Source: Chrysopilus asiliformis
Taxonomy: Eukaryota > Arthropoda > Insecta > Diptera > Rhagionidae
Assembly (NCBI GenBank): GCA_964034945.1
Contig: OZ035963.1
Location: 35,826,361-35,890,360 of the forward strand
DNA: 64,000 bases
Reading direction: 5' to 3'
Positions 34,425 to 47,824 of this stretch are shown piece by piece (position 1 is the first letter of the stretch; each line of letters starts with the position of its first letter). Under the pieces are notes generated by a model, which was given only the letters and a program-made list of their open reading frames with translations, did no database searches and had not been told where the DNA came from. Position numbers and translations under genes: made by a program.

Positions 34425-34430
34425 AATAAA
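34425..34430 (+). promoter_or_regulatory. Polyadenylation signal of UBE2G2 gene
   Basis: AATAAA 13 bp after the stop codon; a second AATAAA at 34511-34516 is an alternative. Either could serve; the second gives a more usual 3' UTR length. Confidence 0.55.
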
Positions 34431-35054
34431 TTAAATTTAAAATTTGAAGAATTATTTAATTTTTATAAAATTAAGGTGATGGTTTGTAATGTCTAAAATT
34501 TTTTTAGAAAAATAAAATTTTTGTTTAAATATCTGCTTTATTAAATCTAAAATATAAGAGATTTGCTAAATACAGTAGTTCCGCATTATTGCAATACTCG
34601 CTTTATTGCACAAGATTTAAAAGCATTGAAATTATCCCCATATTTAGTACATTAACATGTATTAACATGTAGTAATGTATAAATACATTAACATGTATTT
34701 AGTGAATGAATATTTGTTTTGTTTTAGCTTTGCCTTTATCAGTTGTGAAAGTTTTTTTTTCAGTACAACCATGATACTGTGTTATTACCGTGAAGGTTCA
34801 TAGTTGTTTTGGGCTCAGGAGAGTGACGAAGCCCTCGTCAGATAGAGTTGTCTCAACTCCTGCTCTCTATTACAGAAAATTGTTTTATTGGATGGATCAT
34901 AGGAACTTACAAGAAGTTTATATATCCACCATCCAAATTATTTCGGCTGTGCGAATTTTTTAGTACCCGCATAATCGCACCCCGCTTTAATGAATCCCCG
35001 CTTAGTTGTAACTAAAAAATTGCACATTCGACCAAAACCTTTGTAATTGTAAAC

Positions 35055-35620
35055 GTTTGATGATAAAATCGATTTTTCTGTACTAAGTGACTTAATAAAG
35101 TTCAAAAAATTTGTTGAAAATTCAAAAAACCAGAAATTTTACCAACTTTGACCCCATGGCGTTCGGAAATTAATTGTCCCAGGAGAGTGTCCTTTTGGAT
35201 TTCTAGGTTCCTAAGAATTTTCAACGCAATGACATAACCGAAACCCTTCAAAGGCAGAACTCAAAATTTGTATTTTTGGCCGTCGAATGGCACTTTGACC
35301 CCATAGTGCGGTGGCGGTAGCTCCATATCATGAAAAACAGACAAACTAACCGTCGCACGTTGGGGCCAAAGTGATATTCGGCGGCCAAAAATACAAATTT
35401 AGAGTTCTGCCTTTGAAGGGTTTCAGTTATGTCATTGCGTTGGGAATACTTGGGAACCCAGAAATCCAAAAGGACACTCTCCTGTGACAAGTAATTTCCG
35501 AACGCCATGGGGTCAAAGTTGGTAAAAATTCTGTTGCTTTTTTCAATTTTCGAATTTTCAACAAATTTTTTTAACTTTATTAAGTCACTTAGTACAGAAA
35601 AATCGATTTTATCATCAAAC
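35055..35620. repeat. 566 bp foldback palindrome
   Basis: From GTTTGATGATAAAATCGATT to its exact inverse; arms ~270 bp including ACCAACTTTGACCCCATGGC, loop near 35310-35340 (GTGGCGGTAGCTCC). Arms differ at scattered bases. Confidence 0.9.
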
Positions 35621-36753
35621 TGAGGACATATTTAGGCAATTATAATAAAAATTTGCAGTACTACATTTTTTTTCTTAAAATTGTTATTCCAGAATTCTGG
35701 GTATTCTAAAAATACTATTTTTTTTCGCGAAATTTTGTATATATATGGCCCTGTAAAATCTGATCCGGCTTGATCCGGTCAGGTGTAAGTTGGAAATGAT
35801 AGCCAAGGTCAATACCTTTCAAAATATCCATATTTCATCTGCTACTACCTGCAACTCTTGTCACCGTAAACAAAAGCCTGATTTCTTACAGTAAGGTTTT
35901 TCGAGATGCATTCTAAAAATATCACTTTTTAGATATCTATCGGCAGCGATAAATAGTAATTACAAACAATCAAGTCCCTGAACCTCATTATACGAATCAT
36001 GTTTGCAATTACAATCGGATTCAATTACTCAGAGATAGAGGCAGGAGGAGGATTTTGAGATCGCCGAGCATGGCTCGGTCTTCCTGGTACTATGAATAAT
36101 TAGAGCAATAAAAATCAATATCTTAGATATACATATGTATATATGTTACAACAGAATATTAAGAAATTTACATTAATTCGACGATTGAAAGTTATATTAT
36201 TGGTGCTTTCAAGCAAGCAGGCAGTAAATCCAGATAAATTCGAATCATATGCCAAGTGCGCAGCTGATTTGTATAATAGACATTAGAATTGGAGAAATAT
36301 GTCTGCAACAATGCATAAAGGAGGGCCTCCATTACCATGACTTCGGCAACTGCAAAAAAATAGAGACACATTTATGTGAAGATACGTTGACGAGAAAGGG
36401 AGATAAGAATCAACTGCAAAAATTTGTCGGCGACTGCAAGAATAATTTCCCCTGTTTTTTTATGGCGATTTTATGGCGATTTCTACTACAATCACACATT
36501 GTCCCTGCAAGTGAATAGTAAGCACGGACACATCCAAACTGTTATTATAGCGTGATGTCATTTTTCTCCTTCGCATGCATAGTCAAAAGCTTTGTTACCA
36601 TGCCAATTTGAACATTATATTCATATCATAAGGTTTGATATGATTGCTATAAAATTGTAAAACTGGAAGGGATAGCGTTTAACTTGTATTCAGTCATTCC
36701 TTTTTAGATCTACATAAGTCTATCTTGCTCTAGTTTTCTGCATTTTTTTGCAG

Positions 36754-37027
36754 TTACAGAAGTCATGGTAATGGAGGAAAGCCTTAAAGTGCTTTTCCAT
36801 GGCAAGTTGATAATTGAAAAAAGCATTTTACCACTTGGGGAGCTTTCAGAAGAAGCTCAGGAATCGAAAAATAAAGACTGTAGACATTAGAAAAAAACGA
36901 TAGAATCAACCAAAATGAAGATTTGATTAATATATTACTTCTATCGTCAGATCCATTTTTGGCTTCTCTGCGTTCTAAATGGAAAAATGTAAAAGATGAT
37001 TTGGATGACGCGGAAGATCAAGAATAA
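36754..37027 (+). pseudogene. Frameshifted transposon-derived protein C-terminus
   Basis: After TTTTTTTGCAG the frame reads VTEVMVMEESLKVLFHGKLI, ILPLGELSEEAQESKNKDCR, then a stop; shifting frame near 36895 gives NQNEDLINILLLSSDPFLAS, LRSKWKNVKDD and a TAA. The LPxGxLSEEAQExxNKD...LLxSSDP module is one I recall from uncharacterised transposon-derived insect proteins. It lies ~650 bp upstream of the 3' end of a family W hAT element and may be the end of that element's protein. Confidence 0.55.
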
Positions 37028-37029
37028 TT

Positions 37030-37673
37030 TTTCCGCAACTTAATGTAAATCACACTATCTACTTCTCCGTTTTTTGTTTTTTGCTGTTAAAGCAAGTGGT
37101 CTATTTTACTTAGATACCTTATTTTAAATTTTATTTTACTTGCCTATTTTAAGTAGGCATTGAAAACTTCAAAATTACTAGATTCTCGCGGTTTATTTGA
37201 ATTTGACTCATGTTTAAAATTTGTTTGAATAGTTTAGTTTCGATTTAGAATTCATGAGCCTGTTCACATTAGGCCAGCGTTTTCCAAACTGGGAGGCGTG
37301 GACTAGTCTAAGGGGAGGCGCGAATATTAGCCAGTATTGACAAAAAAAAGTGCACGTGCAGCTAATACAATACGTTACATATAGGTACATATTAACTACT
37401 ATGCTACTGATGCTACCCTATGGAAGAGAGGCGCCATATGATCAAATATTTTTAAGGGAGCCGTGGTAAAATAAAGTTTGGAAGCCACTGCATTAGGCGA
37501 TGCGAGACGCTACGTGTTATCGCAAACGTGAAATGGTTTATTTTCAGGATTACTGCGGCACCGTACGTGGAGTATCTTTTTCTCTGGCCGTGTAACCACA
37601 CGTATATGGGTACATCTCGATGTTGTTGGATTAAAAAAGGTCGAACTTTAGTACAAAAAGGTTGGGCAGGCCT
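37030..37673 (+). mobile_element. Family W hAT element, 3' portion
   Basis: Same sequence as 45700-46670 (CTACTTCTCCG... to GGTTGGGCAGGCCTG). Left terminus not found, so truncated or longer than recognised. Interrupted by the short hAT at 37275-37490. Confidence 0.75.
37275..37490. mobile_element. 216 bp hAT MITE, TSD CATTAGGC
   Basis: Ends CAGCGTTTTCCAAACTGG and TTTGGAAGCCACTG; flanked by CATTAGGC (37267-37274, 37491-37498). The W copy at 46467-46474 has a single CATTAGGC and no insertion. Confidence 0.93.
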
Positions 37674-37674
37674 G

Positions 37675-39100
37675 ATATAGGGTATTAAAGTTGCACCTAT
37701 TCGATTTTCATGTACTGACGATATATGTAAAATGGCATTCTAAATATTTTCGTCATAAATAAATAGATTATATTTTTCTTGTAAACGCAGACCTTCTGTA
37801 ACAAATTTTTTTTTGTAATTTTCACATTATATACATATATTTTTAAATCTTTTCGTTGAATTGATGTTCCATGTAAATCGGGTATAAGTGTAGTTTTAAA
37901 ATAGATGACAACGTTTTTTGTTTTCACGTAGAACTTTTATCCTGCTCTCAGATCATTTATCCTGCTCATACTATATCTATTATTATCATCACCTACAAAT
38001 GGACCATTTTTGACATAATTGAGGTCTAGAACACTATAGCCGTGTTTAAACGTTGTCAAATTCCATATATACACACAATCGTACAGCGTATATATAGGTT
38101 TAGAAATATGAATTTATATATTCAGATTTCTATATGTACGCCTGTCTAGTGTATACATATAACAAAAGTTTTACAGAATCAAAAATTCTAACAATTCCCC
38201 TTGTTTTTGAGATTTCACTTGTATAAATAATTAACCAACCGTCATCATTGTTGTGTAGCGAGGCAGCTGAACTTACCTACTTTACTTTTCAAATCAGCGC
38301 TATAATTTGTTCAAATATTCTATCTACCTGCGGAAGGGGTTGAAAGAGTAGGGACTTATAGCTATTTTATAAAATTTAAAAGGAGAAGAATAAAATGAAC
38401 ATGAATCTATAAAATGGGTTATGGGAGTGAGATGAAGAATGGGTAAATGAACGAATCTTTCCTGTTCCATTAAGATTACCAACTCAAAAACAGACAAGGC
38501 TTATATGTATGTAAGACAAAATGGAGACACTGTAGGATATAATAGAGGAGTTTTGCTAAACGATGGTAAAGTACGTTAATTCTCTTTATAATTAAGTATT
38601 AAAAATGTATGCACGCAATCATTATAAAGATAACACTTCTACCCCTCGGTTTTGTAATAAACATGTAAAATGAAAAATATTAATATTATACCTTTTGTTG
38701 GAAAAATTAACATGTTTTGTGATGAGAGTTTCAAAAATAAAAAATGGTATATATTCTAAATTAGAAATCCAAAAGCATTAACTACTTAGATCTAAAAATG
38801 AAGGTCGTACCGAAGAATCTAGTTTTAAATTATTGAAATAGCAAAAAAAAACTCCGCGAAGCATGAGCAAGGATTTTGCAAAAAAAAACGATTGGTTTTT
38901 TATATTGCTTAAATAACTATTGGTCTTCTATATTTCTTGAATAAATATGATCAATCATAATATATATATATAGTTTATATAAATATAGAATAGAATATGA
39001 ACTGTATTTTATAATTATTTCATTCTAATGCGTCATATTAAAGACCAAAATTTAACTTTGTGGAATAAAATACTGAAAATAAAATACTGCAATCATACCA
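37675..39100. other. Unassigned AT-rich sequence
   Basis: Nothing recognised. 39110-39379 continues as a much decayed M element (TTTCAAGTCTCTAGCTCAAT, TGCGTTACAAACGGTA), into which the next hAT inserted. Confidence 0.45.
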
Positions 39101-39379
39101 ATACATAGTAAAACTAGTCTATTGCAAGAAAACTTCATCGTTTTCGAGAAAATTGTAAAAATCCGATTTGTTTGTATAGGCGAGGGAGGAAGAGATGATC
39201 CGCATTTTCCCATTCAAAAACTTAGCCTTGCCGTTTACGAAAACTATACAAAATTTCAAGTCTCTAGCTCAATCTTTCGAAAATTATAGTGTTCAAGGAC
39301 TAACAGACCAAACACTTTGGTGTAGTTAATTTTTGTGTCCCCCGATTTGTTCAATGCGTTACAAACGGTACACTATATC

Positions 39380-40311
39380 CAGTGTTGCGGCCAGATAATT
39401 ATTTTTTTTATCTAGATAAGATAAAGATAAATACTCGTAATGTTTATCTAGATAAGATAATAGATAATGAAAATTTGAAAGATATTAAATAAGATAATTT
39501 TTAGATAAATATTTATTTTAACCCTTTAATGGACAATGACGTGTATACATGTCATGTTACTGGTTTCTGGTGGGACATGACGTGTATAAACGTCAAATAT
39601 TGTTTTACTAATAAAATCATAACGGTTAAAGCCGTCACGAAATATATGAGTTTATATGAATTACGTGTGTTTAGTATCCCTTCAGAACTGCAAAATATTG
39701 TCGTAGCAACGATACAAATGTACAGAAAAGAAATTATTCTTGGAAATGTTTTTTTTTTACTTTTTTGTGATTCCCCGAACACCACGATGTGTGACATTCT
39801 GAGTGGCGCACTCTAAAAAGTGGTGTCCGCGAAAGCGTTAACGTTGCATAAAATTCAAAATTACGTACTAAAAAAATATATTGCACAAAATTATTTGTTT
39901 TTCTTTTTTTGTTGATTTCGAATTTAAAATGCAGTTTCAATAGCCCGGTTTACACTTGGCAACGGTTGCTGGCAGAAAATTTTGTTTATGTGCAAGAGAA
40001 GCGAGGGAACGAATGACACTTCGCTTCTCTTATAAACTGTTGCCAAGTGTAAAACGGTTCTTAAAAAAAGTTCTTAGGTTTTCATAAGTAGGCAGAAAAC
40101 AATTTCGTTTCAGCATTTTTTCAGATTTAATTTTTTAAATTTTCGTTGGTAACGATTATCTCTAGATAAATAGGATTTTCCTTTATTTAGATAAGATAAA
40201 GATAACATTTTTGGGGTGTTATCTAGATAAGATAAAGATAACATTTTTTTTATATAGATGATTATCTAGATGATTATCTATAAAAATTGTATCTAGATAA
40301 CCGCAACACTG
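39380..40311. mobile_element. hAT element (family T), TSD ACTATATC
   Basis: Ends CAGTGTTGCGG / CCGCAACACTG, subterminal TTATCTAGATAAG repeats at both ends, flanked by ACTATATC (39372-39379, 40312-40319). Contains an inner foldback around GTTTACACTTGGCAAC and a nested piggyBac-like MITE. Confidence 0.95.
39522..39837. mobile_element. 316 bp piggyBac-like MITE, TSD TTAA
   Basis: Flanked by TTAA (39518-39521, 39838-39841); ends CCCTTTAATGGACA and CGCTTTCGCGGACA (inverted). Absent from the second family T copy. Confidence 0.8.
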
Positions 40312-40889
40312 ACTATATCTAATATAGTCCTGCATGATATATTATATGTAAAGCAAACAGCCTGTGACTTTTCCCATAAAAAAAACTTTTTCCCCCGACC
40401 CATCTTTTTGCGTTTATGGTCTTGAAACCGATTGAAAAATTGCAGTTTTATAGCGGTTTGAATTTTTTTGACAAAAACTTTGCGACACCACTACTGTGCG
40501 ACCCCAGAGGCTGAGCGACTAAATTTTAAATGTGTTTTGGTAAGCACTATATCCCCACAATCTACTAGCAAAATATGAAGGCCCTAGCCACGCGAATCGG
40601 TAAGGTGTATTTTTCCCAAAAATTTAAAAACTCCAGAACTAATTAAGGTAGAATGTTGAAATTTACCACAGAACAGGTTTTATCAAAAGTTAGCTCTGTT
40701 CCAAAAATTGGAAAAATTGAACCACCTCAAATTACTAATTCAATTTTTTTGCAAGTTTCTCGAAAACGGATACGTGTTAGATTTTGTTTATAGGGGTACA
40801 AATTAGAAAATCTGCCTTGCTGCCATAATTTGCAATCGATGATACTCGATAGTTGGTGGTGACATCCCAACAGAAAGCATTGTTTAGGG

Positions 40890-41649
40890 CAGGCCTGGGC
40901 ACCATGTATGTAGTGATTTACTATTACTCGAAGAAATTTTATTTTTCTTCATATACTATAACACGAAATGAAAAAACGCATCTTTTTCATTTTTTACGCT
41001 CTTTCGCTTTTGATGGAGACGTTTAGGAACAGTGGACTACACAATTTATCATGATGCGATTACAAAAAAATAATAAGTTCCGCTGTGCAAAAAAAAACTT
41101 TTGGGACGTATTTTCGCTTCTGTGCTTCGAAAAAACATGCGCTAAATTGCATTATGTTACCTGATAGGACAGCTGTTGTAATGGCGTTCTAGATTGAATT
41201 TTTTATTCGACATGTAACTGCAAACTAGACATTGACGGTTATCATTATTTGTGGTTATTAAATATTTGTTTTCCCAATCACACGACATAGTATTTGAATT
41301 TGAATATGAGCGCTTCATAATGGAAGATGAAAACTAAAAAAATCGAATTTCTGAAAAAATTTCGTACGTCAGTGTACTTTGGGAAGCAATTAGGGTTTTG
41401 GGGAGCAAATGTATACATCCGCACGCATCAACAACAGAAATTATACTGAATGGCTGTCGTAGGCTCGCTCCATCGATTGTTAGTGAATCGTTTGATTTCG
41501 GCTGCCGAAGTGGCCGTCGTCTACCAACACGTATCATTGCGTTGGAGAGTCGAGTAAAAATGTTCATACATTGATTGTATTCTCGTAAAATTTGAATAAA
41601 AATGTTATCGTTGTGAGGAGCCAGACGAGCCAAGGAGTGCCCAGGCTTG
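40890..41649. mobile_element. 760 bp hAT element, TSD GTTTAGGG
   Basis: Ends CAGGCCTGGGCA / TGCCCAGGCTTG, flanked by GTTTAGGG (40882-40889, 41650-41657). No transposase domain recognised in the minus frame at 41334-41633. Confidence 0.93.
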
Positions 41650-42298
41650 GTTTAGGGTATTTTGTTATGTTAAACTATGTTCAATTATTTTTTTAAAAAT
41701 CAAAATCTAAATTTTTGCTGCCGCTGTTATGCTGTGTTTACTGCTTATAGCACAGATTTCACATTTGTACTCTTTTTATGCTTTCTCTGTGAGCTTTTTA
41801 TGCTTTCTCTTTTTATACTTTCTTTGTGTGTATTGAATCTCATGGAGACAGTTATCAAAACTTTATTTTGTTATTTCGTTCTTTTCGCTCTTAAAAGTTT
41901 CGCTCCCGACGACAAGAACGTTTGCTGCAGTTTCCGTCTCTCGTTCCCGGGAACGAAAATTATTTGCAAGCGCAATCGGTCTCTAAAGAGAGAAATTTTG
42001 AGTTCCGTGGTACTGTTCGTAGGAGTCGGAACGATCGATGCACATTTTTCGTTCTTCCTCCCAAGTTAAGAAAGAAAATGTTTCTATTTAAATGTTCGAT
42101 CCTTGTTCAGAGCAGTTTGTGGGTCTCGCATAAAAATGAGTGAAAGCCTCGAGCGATGGCTTTTTGGTATGATGCACGCACACACATATATAAGTATGTA
42201 TTTCATCATTAAGAGAGCGATATTTCGCTCCCAACATTAAAGTTCTGTTCTTAAAGAACGTAAAAACAAAACGCAAATGTAAAGATTTTAAGAGCAAA

Positions 42299-43399
42299 CC
42301 CAAGTAACCTTATAGGTCGTAAAGTGGACACTTCGTCTTCAAAGGCGTCCCTATTGGTCGTAAGGCCCACGACTTTGTCGACTCTAGGTCGAACTATCGT
42401 CGACCTATCGTCGACAGTGGGGAAGGTCCGCCGGACCACGAAGTGCCCTATTTCACGCCCTATAAGGCTTCACGACTTTGAAGGCCAAAATAGGGCCTTG
42501 TTTTACCATGACGAAATATTTTTTTGACATTTCATCTGGCGACATTATTTGTCTTTCTCTATTCTATAGGCCGCATGAGGAGAGAAAGATAAGACAAGAA
42601 TCATAAAGTTTAATGGATATATTTTGTGGAAAAAAACGTTCAAAATAATTTCATTCGGTGATGTTAAGGTTTTTTGTGGATTTTATTGTCACAATTCACA
42701 TGCGATTTAAAGTTTACGTAGGAAGTGGTTTTGCCAGGAGCTCTATTTACGTGGGCCGTAGCAATTCTCGATTTTAGTGATATAATTTGAAAATTATTTA
42801 TTCAAAGAATTTTCTTTTTTATTCGATTTCAATAAAATTCTTGTAAAAATAAAGTTATGCTGTGTACCCAAACACCTAAAATTACTTTTTATTCGATGTT
42901 TTTCCATATTGTGCCTTAAAAACAGATTTTAAATTTTCAGTAGGAATGTTTTTTTTTTTTTCATTTCAATGAACGTCATGGCGGCTCGCGCCGTGAATGC
43001 TAGAAGCATATTCGAAGTATGCTAGAAACAAGCTCGAAGCAGATATTCATCTGCGCATGCTCGAAGCATTCTCAAATAGGGCATTGGAGTGTTCTCAAAC
43101 GCATTATGCCCTATAACGCATTTCGTGGACGAAAGGTGGAAGGTTGGTCTTATAAGGCAGAACGACTATGAAGGCGTCTGGAGGACACTACGACCATGAA
43201 AGCCAAAACAAGGCATTCGAACATTAAGACTATCAGGGCATATATTTAGGTCACTCGGACCGCTTGACGACCACTGCAAAAGCCTTGAAAGGCATCACGC
43301 CTTATAAGGCGGATTCGCTGGTCTTGGTGTGGTCGTAACGACCAATTTTAAGACACCACGCCCTAATCCAAGTCATTATGCCTTATCTGTTTGCTTGGG
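42299..43399. mobile_element. 1.1 kb element with CCCAAG ends
   Basis: Inverted ends CCCAAGTAAC / GTTTGCTTGGG with CTTATA/TATAAG and many AAGGC/GCCTT motifs near both ends. Inserted in the Q-family copy. Target duplication uncertain; class not determined. Confidence 0.65.
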
Positions 43400-44145
43400 A
43401 AAGCGTGAAAAACCATAATTTCATTCTCGTTCTTTGGAACGTTTTACTGAAATACTGAATTTTTATTTTCCATTGATTTCAATTCCTCCTTGGGAGCAGA
43501 ACGAAAGACTAGAAATGGGAGCTTTTTGAACACTGTATTTATGATATTTATTTCATACTTCTCTTATCATAACCCAATTATAAATAAAATTATTTTTAAA
43601 TAAACATCTGTTTCTTTAATTTCCTTTTCACTAAAATTTCTTACTTAAATATCTATTGCCGATCGTTGTAGGTGGATCCACGTCTTCTGGCCGTATCTAT
43701 GAGACAAACACATGCCTTTTCTTTCAAAAATTAGGTTCTACGTGACACTACACCTTTCGAATGTTAAAAAACCGCGTTAAAATCGGTTAAGGTTTACTGG
43801 CAGAAGTCGATCTTACAATTTTCGTCATATACATACATAAGCACGAACACACGAATACACACACACATACAGATATGTTTCGAACTCATCGAACCATAGA
43901 TATCGTACTACTAGATCGCGGCACTCGAACAATTCCATAGCAAAAATAGATGTTCGAATCAACAAACTCAATAACACTTGAATTATATGTTTTACATCGA
44001 ACTCATAAGACTTATACACAGGTTACAAGCATTTTTTAGGGGATTGCATATTATTGTATGTGGCAGCTCTGAATATTGATATGAATAATCGGTATAGGGA
44101 TTGAATAATATTCCGTCGGGGACCTGCATAAGCATTTTTTAAAAG

Positions 44146-44166
44146 CTTTTATTTAGCTTGCCTTCG

Positions 44167-44198
<32 letters not shown>

Positions 44199-45112
44199 AG
44201 ATCAAATCTTGCAACCCAATTTTGACCCACTTCCACTTGTCCGATTGACTTGAAATTTTGCACACTTATATAAGTCCGATGACAATACAATATTTTCACT
44301 ACTTCGTCCTTGTAAGGATAACGGAAGGTCCTGTAAGGATAACGTGATTATCCTTTACTCCAAATTTTCCGGAAAAAAATCTATTCTGGGGGTTTTTGGG
44401 GTCGCTGAATCCGAATCTGTCATTAAAAAGTCTGTAAGGATAACGGAAGGTCCTCTGATTATCCTTTTCTCCAAATTTTCCGGAAAAAAATCTATTCTGG
44501 AGGTTTTTGAGGTCGCTAAATCCGAATCTGCCAATAAAAAGTCAGTAAGGATAACGGAAGGTCCTGTAAGGATAACGTGATTATCCTTTTCTCCAAATTT
44601 TCCGGAAAAAAATCTATTCTGGGGTTTTTGGGGTCGCTGAATCCGAATCTGTCATCAAAAAGTCTGTAAGGATAACGGAAGGTCCTGTAAGGATAACGTG
44701 ATTATCCTTTTCTCCAAATTTTCCGGAAAAAAATCTATTCTGGGGGTTTTTGAGGTCGCTGAATACGATTCTCAAGTTAAAAAGCCTGTAAGGACATCTC
44801 AAATGTAAGGATATATATTCGAAGACTAAAAAGAATAAAATAAAAAAAATAAAAAAATTTTTTTTAAAAAAAAGCTTTTATTAAAAAAGAATGCACTAAA
44901 AAGAAAAAAATAATTTTCTGGACGCTGTGTATCACAAATATAAAAGCTTTTCAAAAGCGAGATAAAGCATAAAACAATAAAATAAAAATTTATCTCGCTT
45001 TTAAAAAGCTTTTATATTTGTGATACACAGCGTCCAGAAAATTATTTTTTTCTTTTTAGTGCATTCTTTTTTAATAAAAGCTTTTTTTTAAAAATTTTTT
45101 TTTTATTTTTTT
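44146..45112 (+). repeat. Family Y repeat, copy 1 (minisatellite plus palindrome)
   Basis: Starts AAAAGCTTTTATTTAGCTTG with a (GTCT)n tract, then about four ~120 bp minisatellite units containing AAGGATAACGGAAGGTCCTG and GGAAAAAAATCTATTCTGG, then a ~250 bp palindrome (44860-45112) around AGCGAGATAAAGC. Inverse copy at 49021-49865. Confidence 0.85.
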
Positions 45113-45574
45113 TTCCAGAATTTAAATTTCCCAGAAGTTACTAACTTTGTCCCTTTTTTTCGTCATAGCTTTTTGACGTTTCAGTGGCCCATTTGAGATA
45201 GCAAATGGCTTGATCTAGTCTAATAGTACGATATCTGTGCATCGAACTGACTCGATGGGTATATGTCCCGGAGACTTGGGGGCTCCGGTATGATATTGGT
45301 GATTACATAAGCACAAATACACACAAAAACTAAAAAAATACATTCGAAGCGCTAAAAACCACTATTTTTTAATCGATTTCAAAACTGTACAAACCTAAAA
45401 TCTCGAAAAAGTATCTTTTTTGCATTCTGGAGCTGTTAAAATGCGTTACATTTTAAGTTTTTGCGCCTCGAATATTCCTCCAAAAAAAAATTTATTGCTC
45501 CTAAAAACTGTTTTTTAAAATGGAAATTAGCCGCTATAATAAGAACATGTCTCTTATTTTGCGACCGTCTATAA

Positions 45575-46670
45575 CAGTGCTGCCCAACCAGACGACCGCG
45601 ATCTATCAGTCGATCTCAACACGAATTTGGGTCGATCTACAGACTGAAAATGTTAAAAAAAATTTTTTTTTTGTAAACACAAATATTAAAAAAAAAGGAA
45701 AGTGAAAATTAAGTAATCACACCATCTACTTCTCCGTTTTTTGTTTTTTTTTTTTTGCTGTTAAAGCAAGTGGTCTATTTTACTTAGATACCTTATTTTA
45801 AATTTTATTTTACTTGCTTATTTTAAGTAGGCATTGAAAACTTCAAAATTACTAGATTCTCGCGGTTTATTTGAATTTGACTCATGTTTAAAATTTGTTT
45901 GAATAGTTTAAGCGGTCCCTACACGTTCAATCTTGCAGTCAATCATTGCATGCTGTGACAGCATTTTGAACGTGTATGGCGATGCTGTCATGCAAAATTA
46001 TATGATTGACAGCATGCTGGCCAATATCAAAATCATTTTGATATTTTTCAAGGGAGCTTTTTGAATCACAGCATGCTTGAACGTGTATGGCGATGCTGTC
46101 AATCAATTCGTCATTTCAGTGTAATTTTTTGTAGTGAAAAGGTGTCGCATATAAAAAATAAAATTTTTTGGGAATCTTTTTTCGGGTTATATAGACAAAG
46201 AAGTGAGTTATGGGTGACGAAAAGTGAAAAATATAAAGACAAAATTTTTCAAATTTATATTAAGTGTTGTTTTATATGAAGTTTTTTTTTTAAATTTATA
46301 TTATGTGTTGTGTGCTGTCGGTTTGGTTGTTGCGAAAAAAGTGATGCTTGCGTGCATGATTGAGCGTCTAGTGCAAATAAGCTTTTTGCTGTGACAGCAT
46401 GATTGACTGCAAGATTGAACGTGTAGGGGCCGCTTTAGTTTCGATTTAGAATTCACGAGCCTGTTCACATTAGGCGATGCGAGACGCTACGTGTTATCCC
46501 AAACGTGAAATGATTACTGCGGCTTATTTTCAGGAAGTGAAATGGTTTATTTTCAGGATTACGTGGAGTATCTTTTGCTCTGGCCGTGTAACCACACGTA
46601 TATGGGTAGATCTCGATGTAGTTGGATTAAAAAAAGTCGATCTTTAGTACAAAAAGGTTGGGCAGGCCTG
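45575..46670 (+). mobile_element. Family W hAT element, TSD GTCTATAA
   Basis: Ends CAGTGCTGCCCAACC / GGTTGGGCAGGCCTG, flanked by GTCTATAA (45567-45574, 46671-46678). Non-coding; carries a nested MITE. Confidence 0.95.
45911..46434. mobile_element. 524 bp Harbinger-like MITE, TSD TTA
   Basis: Inverted ends AGCGG(T/C)CCCTACACGTTC then AATCTTGCAGTCAATCA; flanked by TTA (45908-45910, 46435-46437). Empty site in the other W copy at 37234-37236. Interior repeats GAACGTGTATGGCGATGCTG twice. Confidence 0.93.
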
Positions 46671-47824
46671 GTCTATAACATATACGAAAATCATTGAAAA
46701 CGGAGACCTGAGTTTCTTGTAAGTCAAAAATATATTCAGAGGTTCAAGAGTGCGTTTAGAAGTTCTCATTGATTGTACCTCGGAATAGACTAAATTTATC
46801 CCGGAATAAATTTTGATGGTGTTCAAGCACCCATTAGTTTTTACGTTTTCAAATCTTTTTCATAATTGTTAATAATACACAGCATTTAAATGTTTTAGAC
46901 CGTACTAGATTTAGCGAACTCAAAAAATCAAGGCTTTTCGCTATATCAAATGTTCACTATTTCGATTGGGCACTGTGTTTTTTTAATTTAATTGTGTCAT
47001 TTAACCGATTTCTGTCTCGCAATTTATTGCATCACCTGTCATTGATTCCTAATAACAACTGTTTACCGGAGGAGGAATGTATAAATCCAAAAGTTATTTT
47101 TCCAGTTTTTGGAACGTCTTTTTTGCTTTACTATAAATAAACATATATTTTATCTCAAACAAAACAAATACATAATTCAAACCAATACATATTTTATTAC
47201 TTTTATATCGAGTAATTATATTTATTTCATGTGAAGACACAAGTTTCTAAAAACTTTCAAAGTTGCCATTCAGTACTTAACAAACGTAAAAACAAAAGTC
47301 TTTTCAGGGGATGCGCAGTAGTCCAATCTTTTTTAAAACTTTTTGTTTAGCTTGCCTTCGTACCGGTTTGTTTGTTTGTTTGTCAGGGTCAAATCGTGCA
47401 ATCTAATTTTGAACCACTGCCACTCATCCGACTGACATGAAATTTTGCATACATATGTAAATCTGATGACAATTTAATATTTTCACTATTTCGTCCTTGT
47501 ACGGATAAGGGAAATTCTTGTAAGGATATCGTAGTTATCTTTTTCCTTAAATTTTACGGGAAAATATCTCAGCTGAGGGTTTTTGAGGTCGCTAACTTCG
47601 ATTCTGACATTAAGAAATCTATAAGGATTAGACATGGGTAACGCAGTAAAATTTCGTGCGCTGATACCGTAGCGCAAGCGCAGTACACTGTATCAGCGCA
47701 GTGAGTTAACGCAATTGCGCCATATGGCGCACCGGTTGGAACCATCGTCATTATGGCTGCGCTTTTTTGCCGCGCTGTCAATTCGATCAAGAGGAGGAAC
47801 AAACAAAATATTGATCAATATCTA

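Larger units (their letters stand above)
40760..43730. repeat. Second, interrupted Q-family copy
   Basis: Shares with 10922-12724 the segments GGGGTACAAATTAGAAAATC, GGTATTTTGTTATGTTAAAC, CCGTCTCTCGTTC-like stretch and ATCCACGTCTTCTGGCCGT end. Interrupted by a hAT (40890-41649) and the 42299-43399 element. Confidence 0.8.

Noticed and set aside
41334..41633. 99-codon minus frame in the hAT at 40890-41649
   Set aside because: No transposase motif or BED finger; element is non-autonomous and the frame is probably chance.
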